From assembly GCA_015655585.1 (NCBI GenBank), contig JAATEV010000031.1:1-64000 (forward strand): DNA of 64,000 bases. The letters run 5' to 3'. The position numbers and the translations under genes were made by a program. The notes under the pieces were generated by a model that did not search any database, was not told where the DNA came from, and saw nothing but the letters and a program-made list of their open reading frames with translations. The first letter of the stretch is position 1, and each line of letters starts with the position of its first letter. This DNA comes from Terriglobales bacterium (lineage in GTDB: Bacteria > Acidobacteriota > Terriglobia > Terriglobales > Acidobacteriaceae). This document shows, piece by piece, positions 7,959-16,128 of this stretch.

Positions 7959-8966
7959 GTGAAACTGAAAGTTATTGCAGCAGGTGTCTTGGCAATGCTG
8001 GCCGCAGGTGCCAGTGCGCAGAACCTCAACGGCGCGGGGGCGACCTTCCCGTACCCGATCTACTCGAAGTGGTTTACCGAGTACAGCGCGGCCCATTCCA
8101 ACGTCAAGATCAACTACCAGTCCATCGGCTCCGGCGGCGGTATCCGCCAGGTGACCGAGGGTACTGTGGACTTCGGCGCCAGCGATGGTCCGATGTCGGA
8201 CGAGCAGATCGCGGGAGCCAAGGTCAAGGTGATGCACATCCCCACCGTTCTCGGTGCGGTGGTTCCGGTCTATAACATTCCGGGCGTCAACAAAGAGCTG
8301 AACTTCTCCGGTGATGTGATTGCCGATATCTATCTCGGCAAGATCACGAAGTGGAACGATGCCCGCATCGCGAAGGACAACCCGGGCGTCAGCCTGCCGG
8401 GCAATGCGATCCTTCCGGTGTATCGTTCGGACGGGAGCGGTACGACCTACATTTTCACCGACTACCTTTCGAAGGTGAGCTCGGACTGGACCAGCAAGGT
8501 GGGCAAGAACACCTCGGTGAAGTGGCCGACGGGTATTGGGCAGAAGGGTAACGAGGGCGTTGCCGGTATGGTGCGTCAGTCGCCTTACTCCTTCGGCTAT
8601 GTCGAGCTAATCTACGCGGTGCAGAACAAGATGTCGTATGGCCTGGTGAAGAATGCTGCCGGTAAGTTCGTCAAGGCTTCGACGGCTGGTGTTACGGCTG
8701 CTGCCGCCGCCGCTGCCAAGTCGATGCCCGCTGACTACCGCGTCTCCATCACCAACGCCGCCGGCGCTGAGTCGTACCCGATCTCCAGCTTCACCTGGCT
8801 GCTGATTCCGACGCACTCCACCGACCCCGCGAAGGCCAAGGTGCTTGCCGACTTCCTCGGCTGGATGCTCGATCATGGCGAGGCTGAGGCCTCCGGCCTG
8901 ACCTATGCTCCTCTGCCGAAGCCGGTGCAGGACATGGTCCGCAAGAGCATTGCGAACGTCAAGTAG
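7959..8966 (+). CDS. pstS: Phosphate ABC transporter substrate-binding protein PstS
   Basis: 335 residues from the GTG at 7959, preceded by AGGGGGA; the open frame reaches 7926 but the extra residues would spoil the signal peptide. The N-terminus VKLKVIAAGVLAMLAAGASA-Q is a classical signal peptide with an ASA cleavage site, and no lipobox Cys, so a soluble periplasmic protein. Phosphate-binding motifs are visible: GAGATFPYPIY, YQSIGSGGGIRQ, DFGASDGPM, PVYRSDGSGTTYIFTDYL and GNEGVAG. First gene of the pst operon and the most highly expressed component in other bacteria; a hairpin with T-run after the stop may set its excess over pstCAB. Confidence 0.96.
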   Translation: MKLKVIAAGVLAMLAAGASAQNLNGAGATFPYPIYSKWFTEYSAAHSNVKINYQSIGSGGGIRQVTEGTVDFGASDGPMSDEQIAGAKVKVMHIPTVLGAVVPVYNIPGVNKELNFSGDVIADIYLGKITKWNDARIAKDNPGVSLPGNAILPVYRSDGSGTTYIFTDYLSKVSSDWTSKVGKNTSVKWPTGIGQKGNEGVAGMVRQSPYSFGYVELIYAVQNKMSYGLVKNAAGKFVKASTAGVTAAAAAAAKSMPADYRVSITNAAGAESYPISSFTWLLIPTHSTDPAKAKVLADFLGWMLDHGEAEASGLTYAPLPKPVQDMVRKSIANVK

Positions 8967-8974
8967 CTTCAACG

Positions 8975-9020
8975 CCGCCGCACGAACTCGGTGCTTTTCT
9001 GGGTTCCGTGCGGCGGTTTT
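8975..9020 (+). terminator. Terminator-like hairpin between pstS and pstC
   Basis: CCGCCGCACG at 8975-8984 pairs perfectly with CGTGCGGCGG at 9007-9016, followed by TTTTATTT. It lies just after the pstS stop codon. A factor-independent partial terminator here would give more pstS than pstCAB-phoU message, which is the usual stoichiometry of the phosphate transporter. Confidence 0.75.
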
Positions 9021-9092
9021 ATTTCATCTTCAACATCGATTCTCCCAGTCTCGATACAATCGGCTTAGAGTCTTATCTACAGGAATAGGATT

Positions 9093-10169
9093 GTGTCCTC
9101 GCCCCGCATGACTACCGAAAACGAATCTGGATCCGGGTTGCCGAACATAGTTCCGGCTCCTCCGGCGAAGTTTGTCTCCGATCCCAACCCGGTGTCTTCT
9201 GCCCCTGCCGCGCCGTCGATGATTCGGGAGTACCTCAATAATTGCGATAGCGGAGCGATGGCGGACAAGAGCTTTGCCGCGGTGATGCTCCTTTGCGCGT
9301 GCAGCATCTTCGCCATTGTCGCGTTCATCTTTGGGATACTGGTGGTCCACTCGCATCTGAGCCTGGCCCAGTTCGGCTGGAAGTTTTTTGCGCGCTCTGC
9401 GTGGGACCCGGTCTCCGGCGACTTCGGCGCGTTCCCGTTTATCTATGGAACGCTGGCGACGTCACTGCTTGCGCTTGTGATGGCTGTGCCGCTGGCGTTG
9501 GGCGTTGCGATCTTTCTGACGGAGCTCTGTCCGCAGGTACTGCGAGCTCCGATCTCGTTCCTTACCGAGCTGCTTGCCGCCATCCCTTCGGTGGTCTACG
9601 GCCTGTGGGCTGTCTTTGTGCTGGTGCCGATCATGCGCGACACCCTTGGACCATTTCTGTACAAATTCTTTGGCTGGACCGGGCTCTTTGAAGGAGCCAA
9701 CTTCGGCGTCGGTCTGCTGACGGCCAGCATTATCCTCGCGATCATGATTCTTCCGATCATCTCTTCACTGACGCGCGACATCATGACGGCCGTTCCGAAC
9801 AGCCAGCGCGAGGCCGTGCTGGCGTTGGGAGCTACTCGCTGGGAGATGATCCGGGTCGGCGTTTTGCGCAACTCGCGCATCGGCATTGTGGGTGCGATCA
9901 TGCTTGGGCTTGGCCGTGCGCTGGGTGAGACGATGGCGGTCACGATGGTGATCGGCAACCACCCCGAGATTTCGAAGTCGCTTTTTGCGCCGGGCTACAC
10001 GCTGGCGAGCGTGATCGCCAATGAGTTCTCCGAAGCCACTGGGGACCTGTACCTCAGCGCGCTCATCGAGATCGGCCTGGCGCTCTTCCTTGTCACCATT
10101 ATCGTGAACGCCATCGCGCGCCTGATGGTCTGGGCGGTTACGCGCGGCGCACCGGCGAGGGTCCACTAA
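9093..10169 (+). CDS. pstC: Phosphate ABC transporter permease PstC
   Basis: 358 residues from a GTG at 9093 with AGGA motifs upstream; an ATG at 9108 is an alternative without a good ribosome site. A polar N-tail of about 55 residues (rich in Pro, Ser, Asn) precedes the first membrane span (about 62-90), longer than in many PstC proteins. Six membrane spans follow. The conserved permease loop contacting the ATPase is seen in AVPNSQREAVLALGATRWEMI, and YGLWAVFVLVPIMRDTLGP is the PstC signature. It forms the inner-membrane channel with PstA. Two bases separate it from pstA. Confidence 0.94.
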   Translation: MSSPRMTTENESGSGLPNIVPAPPAKFVSDPNPVSSAPAAPSMIREYLNNCDSGAMADKSFAAVMLLCACSIFAIVAFIFGILVVHSHLSLAQFGWKFFARSAWDPVSGDFGAFPFIYGTLATSLLALVMAVPLALGVAIFLTELCPQVLRAPISFLTELLAAIPSVVYGLWAVFVLVPIMRDTLGPFLYKFFGWTGLFEGANFGVGLLTASIILAIMILPIISSLTRDIMTAVPNSQREAVLALGATRWEMIRVGVLRNSRIGIVGAIMLGLGRALGETMAVTMVIGNHPEISKSLFAPGYTLASVIANEFSEATGDLYLSALIEIGLALFLVTIIVNAIARLMVWAVTRGAPARVH

Positions 10170-10171
10170 TC

Positions 10172-11083
10172 ATGAGCACGCAGCCCCTCAGCAATCAACG
10201 CAGACCGATGGATTTTCAATCGAAGTCGATGCGCATTAACTCGGCCTGGCGGTCGGCGATGAATTATCTGGTCAGCGGCCTCTCCATTCTGGCGACCATC
10301 ATCGTCATCCTGCCGCTCATCGCGATCCTCTTCTACCTGGTCTACAAGGGAGCCAGCTCTCTCAATCTTGCCTTCTTCACCCATATTCCCGCTCCTGTCG
10401 GCGAGTTGGGCGGCGGCATGGCGAACTCGATTGTAGGCTCGGCCATCGTACTTCTGCTGGCCAGTCTTATGGGGATTCCCATCGGCATTGCCGCGGGAGT
10501 TTACCTGGCGGAGTTTGGCCGAGGCACAGCGCTGGCCAACGCGGTTCGATTCACCGCCGATGTGCTCAATGGCGTTCCTTCGATCGTGATGGGCATCTCG
10601 ATTTATTCTCTGATCGTTATGCAGCAGAAGCACTTCTCGGCGCTAGCTGGCGGCGTGGCTCTTGCGATCATGATGGTCCCGACCATCACCCGGACCACGG
10701 AAGAGATGCTGGCCACGGTGCCTCATGCAATCCGCGAGGCGGCGCTTGGACTGGGCGTGCCAAAGTGGCGGACAGCGGTTTCGGTGAGCCTTCGGACGGC
10801 ATCGCCGGGCATCATCACGGGCTGCATGTTGGCCTTTGCGCGTGTTGCCGGAGAGACGGCTCCGCTGCTGTTTACGGCCTTTGGAAATCAGTTCTGGAGC
10901 TTCCGGCTCGATCAGCCTATCGCTGCGCTGCCGCTTCAGATCTACGTCTACGCGATCTCGCCATACGATGAGTGGCATCGCCTGGCATGGGCGGGTTCGC
11001 TGGTTCTTATCGTCATGATTATGGTTTCGGTCACGCTGGTTCGGATCTTTGCCAACCGCGGCGTACTCAAGGGAGGAAGTTAG
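10172..11083 (+). CDS. pstA: Phosphate ABC transporter permease PstA
   Basis: 303 residues, six predicted membrane spans starting at about residue 30 ([19 protein letters not shown]). The PstA family signatures [44 protein letters not shown] and the ATPase-coupling loop [20 protein letters not shown] are present, with [13 protein letters not shown] near the C-terminus. The stop TAG at 11081-11083 overlaps the GTG start of pstB by one base, indicating translational coupling. Partner of PstC in the membrane channel. Confidence 0.95.
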   Translation: MSTQPLSNQRRPMDFQSKSMRINSAWRSAMNYLVSGLSILATIIVILPLIAILFYLVYKGASSLNLAFFTHIPAPVGELGGGMANSIVGSAIVLLLASLMGIPIGIAAGVYLAEFGRGTALANAVRFTADVLNGVPSIVMGISIYSLIVMQQKHFSALAGGVALAIMMVPTITRTTEEMLATVPHAIREAALGLGVPKWRTAVSVSLRTASPGIITGCMLAFARVAGETAPLLFTAFGNQFWSFRLDQPIAALPLQIYVYAISPYDEWHRLAWAGSLVLIVMIMVSVTLVRIFANRGVLKGGS

Positions 11084-11841
11084 TGGGAGTCGGCATCTTA
11101 GTTGAAAATCTGAACGCGTGGTACGGCTCAACCCATACGCTGCAGGACATTAATCTGCATATTCCGGCGAACCATGCGACTGCGCTGATTGGGCCTTCGG
11201 GCTGCGGCAAGTCCACCTTTGTCCGCTGCCTGAATCGTATGCACGAGACGAACCCTGTGGCTCGGGCCACGGGCGTCGTCAAGATGGGCGAGATCGATAT
11301 CTACAAGGATGCGTCGCCGGTTGAGATTCGCCGCCGCCTCGGCATGGTGTTCCAGCGGCCGAACCCGTTCCCTACGATGTCGATCTATGACAACGTCATC
11401 AGCGGGCTGAAGCTGAACGGTTTCCGCAATCGGCAAATTCTGGATGAGACTGTCGAACGCTCACTGAAGCAGGCGGCCCTGTGGGAAGAGGTCAAGGACG
11501 ATCTGAAGAAGAAGTCCGGGGCTTCGCTCTCCGGCGGCCAGCAGCAGCGTATGTGCATTGCGCGCGCGCTGGCGGTGGATCCTGAGGTGCTGTTGATGGA
11601 CGAGCCGGCCTCGGCGCTCGATCCTGTCTCCACGTCGAAGATTGAGGACCTTATCTTCCAGCTCAAGAGCCAGTACACTATCGTCATTGTGACGCACAAC
11701 ATGCAGCAGGCGGCTCGTGTGGCGGAGAACACCGGGTTCTTCCTCAACGGCAAGATGGTTGAGTTCGATTCGACGCACAAAATCTTTACGAATCCGCGTG
11801 ACAAGCGCACAGAGGACTACATTACCGGGAGATTTGGTTAA
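11083..11841 (+). CDS. pstB: Phosphate ABC transporter ATP-binding protein PstB
   Basis: 252 residues from the GTG at 11083, which overlaps the pstA stop and has GGAGGAAG just upstream; an open frame 37 codons longer runs inside pstA and is not used. Walker [11 protein letters not shown], PstB-specific [10 protein letters not shown]-loop [16 protein letters not shown], signature LSGGQQQR, Walker [14 protein letters not shown] and switch His [12 protein letters not shown] are all intact. The end [18 protein letters not shown] is the usual PstB C-terminus. Energises phosphate uptake and takes part in PhoU/PhoR signalling. Confidence 0.97.
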   Translation: MGVGILVENLNAWYGSTHTLQDINLHIPANHATALIGPSGCGKSTFVRCLNRMHETNPVARATGVVKMGEIDIYKDASPVEIRRRLGMVFQRPNPFPTMSIYDNVISGLKLNGFRNRQILDETVERSLKQAALWEEVKDDLKKKSGASLSGGQQQRMCIARALAVDPEVLLMDEPASALDPVSTSKIEDLIFQLKSQYTIVIVTHNMQQAARVAENTGFFLNGKMVEFDSTHKIFTNPRDKRTEDYITGRFG

Positions 11842-12509
11842 TGGCGGGACGCATTCGGTTTCATCAGAGCCTTGACGACCTTAAAGAGCACTTGCTGGTC
11901 ATGGCAGGAATGGCCGAGCAGGCCATTCAGCGCTCGATTGAAGCCTATCGGACACGCGATCTGAGTATCTGCGAGCTTGTTTTCCGCACGGAGCCTTCGA
12001 TCAATCGCCTTGAGCGCGAGATCGACCAAATGGCGCTCGACCTGCTGGCCATGGAGCAGCCCATGGCGATCGACCTTCGTTTTATCCTCTCGGTGATTCG
12101 CATCAATGCAGACCTGGAGCGTGTTGGCGATCAGGCGGTCAATATTGCGGTTCGCGTTCGTGAGATGGGGGCCTTTGCCAATATCGATCTTCCGGTCGAT
12201 ATCCCCAAGCTTGCCTCGCTCTCTTCGGCGATGGTTCGCAAATCGCTGCAGGCCTTTATCGATGCGGATGCAGAGCTTGCAGACTCCGTGCTTCTGCTCG
12301 ACGATCAGGTCGATAAGATGAACGACGCCGCCTTCTATGCGTTGAGCACGCTCATTAAAGAAAAGCCGGAGCTGACCCCGCAGTCGTTGAATGCGCTGAT
12401 TATTGCGCGCAACCTGGAGCGCGTGGGCGATCATGCAACCAACATTGCGGAAGATGTCATCTTCTGGGTTCGCGGCTCAGATGTTCGCCATCACAGCCCT
12501 ACGACGTAA
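11841..12509 (+). CDS. phoU: Phosphate transport system regulator PhoU
   Basis: 222 residues, start ATG at 11841 sharing one base with the pstB stop (TAATG). Two repeated three-helix bundles are visible, each with the metal-binding E/DxxxD pattern: INRLEREIDQMALDL with DLRFILSVIRINADLERVGDQAVNIA, and VDKMNDAAFYAL with IIARNLERVGDHATNIAEDVIFWVRG. PhoU represses the Pho response in high phosphate by linking PstB to PhoR. It is the last gene of the cluster; its 3' end overlaps the convergent addA gene by 11 bases. Confidence 0.95.
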   Translation: MAGRIRFHQSLDDLKEHLLVMAGMAEQAIQRSIEAYRTRDLSICELVFRTEPSINRLEREIDQMALDLLAMEQPMAIDLRFILSVIRINADLERVGDQAVNIAVRVREMGAFANIDLPVDIPKLASLSSAMVRKSLQAFIDADAELADSVLLLDDQVDKMNDAAFYALSTLIKEKPELTPQSLNALIIARNLERVGDHATNIAEDVIFWVRGSDVRHHSPTT

Positions 12510-15500
12510 GAGGAGATGAAGTCTCTTCGGGCTTCCACCAGACGAGACGCGACAGCATGGGATAGTAGAGTCCGATGCGGAGCTTTCCGCTCTCCGCCGT
12601 GTTGCGCATGATTTCGGCATAGAGGTTCATCTGCGGCGCGTACCTGGTGCGCTCCTGCTCCAGAAACTCTTCCAGCCCTTCGCGTCCGTGCGTGGCGGTC
12701 TTGTAGTCGATAATCCAGAGATAGTCATCGCCTGTTGCGTGCGGAGTCGCGCCTGCACGAAAGACTCTATCGAGACGCACGCTGCTTCTATTCTCGTCCC
12801 ATGCGGTCAACGCGTATTCGCTGACGGCATCGGTCTGCGCGCCAAGCAGCCAGATGCCCGTGTCGTCACTCAGCGCATTCCGCAGCGCGGCCTCGACCTG
12901 TGACGCAAGCTTCTCGACGCGATGGGGCGCAAGTCCATCTGCACGAAGCACCGCGGCGATGCGCGGTTGCCATGTTGCCGTCTCCTCCAGCAAAGCATCC
13001 CGGCCTACTCCATCCGCCATTCGCTTCGCAGCCATTTCGAGAAAAACGTGAACTGCATTGCCGAGCGAACGCGCCTCGAAGGAGCCCTCCGGACGGGAGA
13101 ACCTTCGAGGGGCAGCGTCTTCGGCTTCTGGCTGGAAGCGTTGCTCGGAGGTTTTGAACCGTGCCGTGGGATCGAACTCCAGAGGCAAGCGTTGCAGCTT
13201 CGGAGCTCGCACTCTTTCTTGTAGAGTCTCCTCTGCATCTTCAGTAGCGGCAATCGCGAGACCGTCTTCCTGAGAATCTTGCGGCTCCATCTCGATCGCC
13301 TGTGTGTGCGGCGTGGCGGCGATGTTCGCAAAATGTCTCTGCGCGGCAGGCCACGCTGTATCGAGCAGAGTTCCTTTTGCCGGGTTGATCTCTCCCTTGC
13401 TGTTTTCCTGGGGAGATGCGAACAGGTGCAACTCCTCGCGCGCGCGTGTGCAGGCGACATAGAACAATCGCTTGCGTTCTGCCGCATCGCGAGCTTTGTC
13501 GATGCCGCGCAGCCACGCATTCAGAGCAAGCGAGGGCTCTCCCTTGCTGGCTATTGGAGCAAGTACCACGTGCGCGGCGTCGTCGTCCTTCGAGACAATC
13601 TCGTTCCAGTTGAGGAGACGCTCCCGAGTTCCGCGAGCCTTCTTTTCGAGTCCCGGCACGATGACAACATCCCACTCCAGCCCCTTCGCGCCGTGGATTG
13701 TCATCAGGTCAACGGTGACGGAATCTTCGCTTGTGCTCGATTCCGCATAGAGACGGCTGATCTTCCGCTCCAGAAGGCCCAGGTCAAGCGGCCCCGATTC
13801 TCGTTCCACTTCGTCGAGCAGATGAAGATAGCTTCGAGCATTCGCCATCTGGTCGTCCGTCAACACGGCGTCGCCGCCAAGGGAGCGCCATGTCCGCTCT
13901 ATGCGCTGCACCATCGTCAGCCTGCCGTGCGATTGCACTGCCGCTTGCAGGATGGGCCACACGCGCATGAGCCTTGCGCAGCTCTCTTCCCTCAACAGAT
14001 CGCCACGCTCTGCGATGACGTCCTGCATGGATCTTTCGGCGTAGTCAGGATCGTCGGCCCCGGTGAGCAGATGCAACTCGGCCAATTCCAGCCCGCACCA
14101 CGGAGCGCGCAGCACTGCAAGCCACGCGACCCGGTCGGCGGGATGCAGCAAGGCTCGCGTCAGGGCCAGAAGGTCAAGCACCTCTTGCCGCTCCTTGAGC
14201 GGTTCGATATCGACCGCGCGGAAGGGAACAGAGATTTCTTTCAAGGACGATACGATATGTGCCAGGTGAGTGCGCGTTCGCACAAGCACGGCAATCTTCC
14301 AGGGGGCGCGTCTGCCTTCGGGAAGCGAACGCGTCCTCCACTGCTGTACGATCTCGCATACCTGCTGTGCCTCCCGCCTTGCCTGTCTGCGCTTTTCGCG
14401 CTTTGCGTCGTCTCTCCGCAAGACGTGCGCGTGCCACACGAGTCCGCGCGCGTCGTATTGTGTGGGGCCGTTCACAGCTTCGGCCCGGACATACGCGACC
14501 TCTTCGGGATTGGCTGCGCTCACCGTGCGCGGAAACAGCAGCTCGAAGTCTTCGTTGAAGGCTTCGACGAGCTCTCTCTGCGAGCGGAAGTTTGCCGTAA
14601 GCTGCAAAGCCTGCAACGGCAGATCGCCTAGCCGCTCCTCCTCCATTGTTTGCACGAATCGCTCCACGCGCGCCTGCCGGAAGAGATAGATCGACTGCTT
14701 GGGATCGCCGACGAGAAATACCGTCTGGCTGCTTCCGTCCCACGACTGCGTCAGCAGATGCAGCAGTTCGTATTGGCCGGTCGAGGTGTCCTGCATCTCA
14801 TCGACCAGCAGATGCTGCAATTTCATGCCAAGCGTTTCGTTCAGATCGTCGACGGCGCCCTCGCGCCGCAGAGCCGAGCGGGCAAGCAGGCCAAGCTGAG
14901 TGAAATCGCACTCGCCCCGCTGTGCGAAGACAAGCTGCAACTCTGCCATAGCGCGGTTCAGCACGTGAAACAATGCTTTGGCCACGACCCATTGTTCCTG
15001 CGGATAGATGTCCGGCGGCAGGTTGTTCACGCGCTGGATTGCATGGAGCAGATCGTCTCGATCTGCGACCTCATCGAGCAATGCCTTCAGTTGTTGCTTC
15101 TGCTTTGGAGTTGTTTCAAAGCCCAGCGTGTTTTTGGCAAAGCTCTTTCTCCACGTGCCTTTGGATGGAGTCACCAGCAGATGAATCAGGGCCCGCCAAT
15201 GTTGGAGATCAGCCGCATCGCACGAAGGAACTCCGGCGTTGCCGATGCAGGCGGCAAGAGGAGAATGCTCGCGATCATGTGGTTCAATCTCGGCAAGCGA
15301 AGAAGCCATAGAACAAAGTGCGTTGAGAAAGCTTTGTGGCATTGCGTCGGCGAGTGCGGTCAGACCTGCATGGATGGCCTCTTCGAGGGAACGTTGGAGC
15401 TTCGGCAGGACAACATCTTCGAGATAGTCATCGCTGAGTTCGCGCCCCAGCGGGACCAACTCTCCCCACTGGTCTCGCCATTGCAGCATCTCTGCGATGA

Positions 15501-16128
15501 GGGACTCGCACTCGTTCAGGTTGCCGTCGCGATGCAGCAGCACCGTGCGCAGCGAATCGTTCAGCACAGGATTCGTGCCGCCAAGCTGCATCAAGGTCTG
15601 TTGCGCAGCCTCGCGGTAGAGATGCGTGGCATCTTCCACAGGAGACTGACCGCCGCCGCCCGACAACACAGGCAAAGAGCGGGCGATCTCTGCACAGATG
15701 GAGTCGATTGTTTGAACCCGCAGCCTGCGTGGATACTCCAGCAGTCCCCATGCATAGTTACGATCGCGTGCCAGAACGGCAAGCGCAAGGGATCGTGTCT
15801 CGTGTACAAAGCCGCTTTCACTCTTGAGGGGAGCACCGTTTGCTGCGTTCTCCAGTTGCTCCAGTACGCGCTCACGAATCTCTGTGGCGGCTTTTACGGT
15901 AAAGGTGATTGCCAGAACCTGTTCGGGCTTTTCGACGCTCTCGTGCGCCAGCAGCTTCAGGAAACGTTGAATCAGCAGGCCGGTTTTGCCCGATCCCGCA
16001 GGCGCTTCGACGATCCATGAATGTTCGACATCAAGCGCGGATTCGCGAGCCGCGTGATCGGGAGGAAGCTGTTGCTGCGGAGTCTCGCGCTCGTTTTCGG
16101 GCCTGGGAACTAGAAACAGATCAGCCAC
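12499..16128 (-). CDS. addA: AddA-type UvrD helicase with C-terminal nuclease domain
   Basis: 1209 residues from the GTG at 16126-16128, which has GGAGG six bases upstream and overlaps the addB stop by eight bases; an upstream ATG at 16170 would lie inside addB and lacks such a site. UvrD/RecB superfamily motifs in order: Q motif/Walker A IVEAPAGSGKTGLLIQRF (about 40), Ia ITFTVKAATEIRER, II LLVDEMQDTS, III FLVGDPKQSIYLFRQA, IV TANFRS, V VDLMTIHGAKGLEWD and VI ACTRAREEL. Near the C-terminus WIIDYKTATHG is the Asp-x-Lys core of a RecB-family PD-(D/E)xK nuclease, followed by QMNLYAEIM. With the product of the next gene it should process double-strand breaks. Name is by class; alphaproteobacterial AddA is the closest type by architecture. 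Confidence 0.88.
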   Translation of the reverse strand: MADLFLVPRPENERETPQQQLPPDHAARESALDVEHSWIVEAPAGSGKTGLLIQRFLKLLAHESVEKPEQVLAITFTVKAATEIRERVLEQLENAANGAPLKSESGFVHETRSLALAVLARDRNYAWGLLEYPRRLRVQTIDSICAEIARSLPVLSGGGGQSPVEDATHLYREAAQQTLMQLGGTNPVLNDSLRTVLLHRDGNLNECESLIAEMLQWRDQWGELVPLGRELSDDYLEDVVLPKLQRSLEEAIHAGLTALADAMPQSFLNALCSMASSLAEIEPHDREHSPLAACIGNAGVPSCDAADLQHWRALIHLLVTPSKGTWRKSFAKNTLGFETTPKQKQQLKALLDEVADRDDLLHAIQRVNNLPPDIYPQEQWVVAKALFHVLNRAMAELQLVFAQRGECDFTQLGLLARSALRREGAVDDLNETLGMKLQHLLVDEMQDTSTGQYELLHLLTQSWDGSSQTVFLVGDPKQSIYLFRQARVERFVQTMEEERLGDLPLQALQLTANFRSQRELVEAFNEDFELLFPRTVSAANPEEVAYVRAEAVNGPTQYDARGLVWHAHVLRRDDAKREKRRQARREAQQVCEIVQQWRTRSLPEGRRAPWKIAVLVRTRTHLAHIVSSLKEISVPFRAVDIEPLKERQEVLDLLALTRALLHPADRVAWLAVLRAPWCGLELAELHLLTGADDPDYAERSMQDVIAERGDLLREESCARLMRVWPILQAAVQSHGRLTMVQRIERTWRSLGGDAVLTDDQMANARSYLHLLDEVERESGPLDLGLLERKISRLYAESSTSEDSVTVDLMTIHGAKGLEWDVVIVPGLEKKARGTRERLLNWNEIVSKDDDAAHVVLAPIASKGEPSLALNAWLRGIDKARDAAERKRLFYVACTRAREELHLFASPQENSKGEINPAKGTLLDTAWPAAQRHFANIAATPHTQAIEMEPQDSQEDGLAIAATEDAEETLQERVRAPKLQRLPLEFDPTARFKTSEQRFQPEAEDAAPRRFSRPEGSFEARSLGNAVHVFLEMAAKRMADGVGRDALLEETATWQPRIAAVLRADGLAPHRVEKLASQVEAALRNALSDDTGIWLLGAQTDAVSEYALTAWDENRSSVRLDRVFRAGATPHATGDDYLWIIDYKTATHGREGLEEFLEQERTRYAPQMNLYAEIMRNTAESGKLRIGLYYPMLSRLVWWKPEETSSPLTS

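Noticed and set aside
14650-16020. 456-codon plus-strand ORF opposite addA
   Set aside because: Antisense to the helicase motifs of AddA; composition is typical of a shadow frame.
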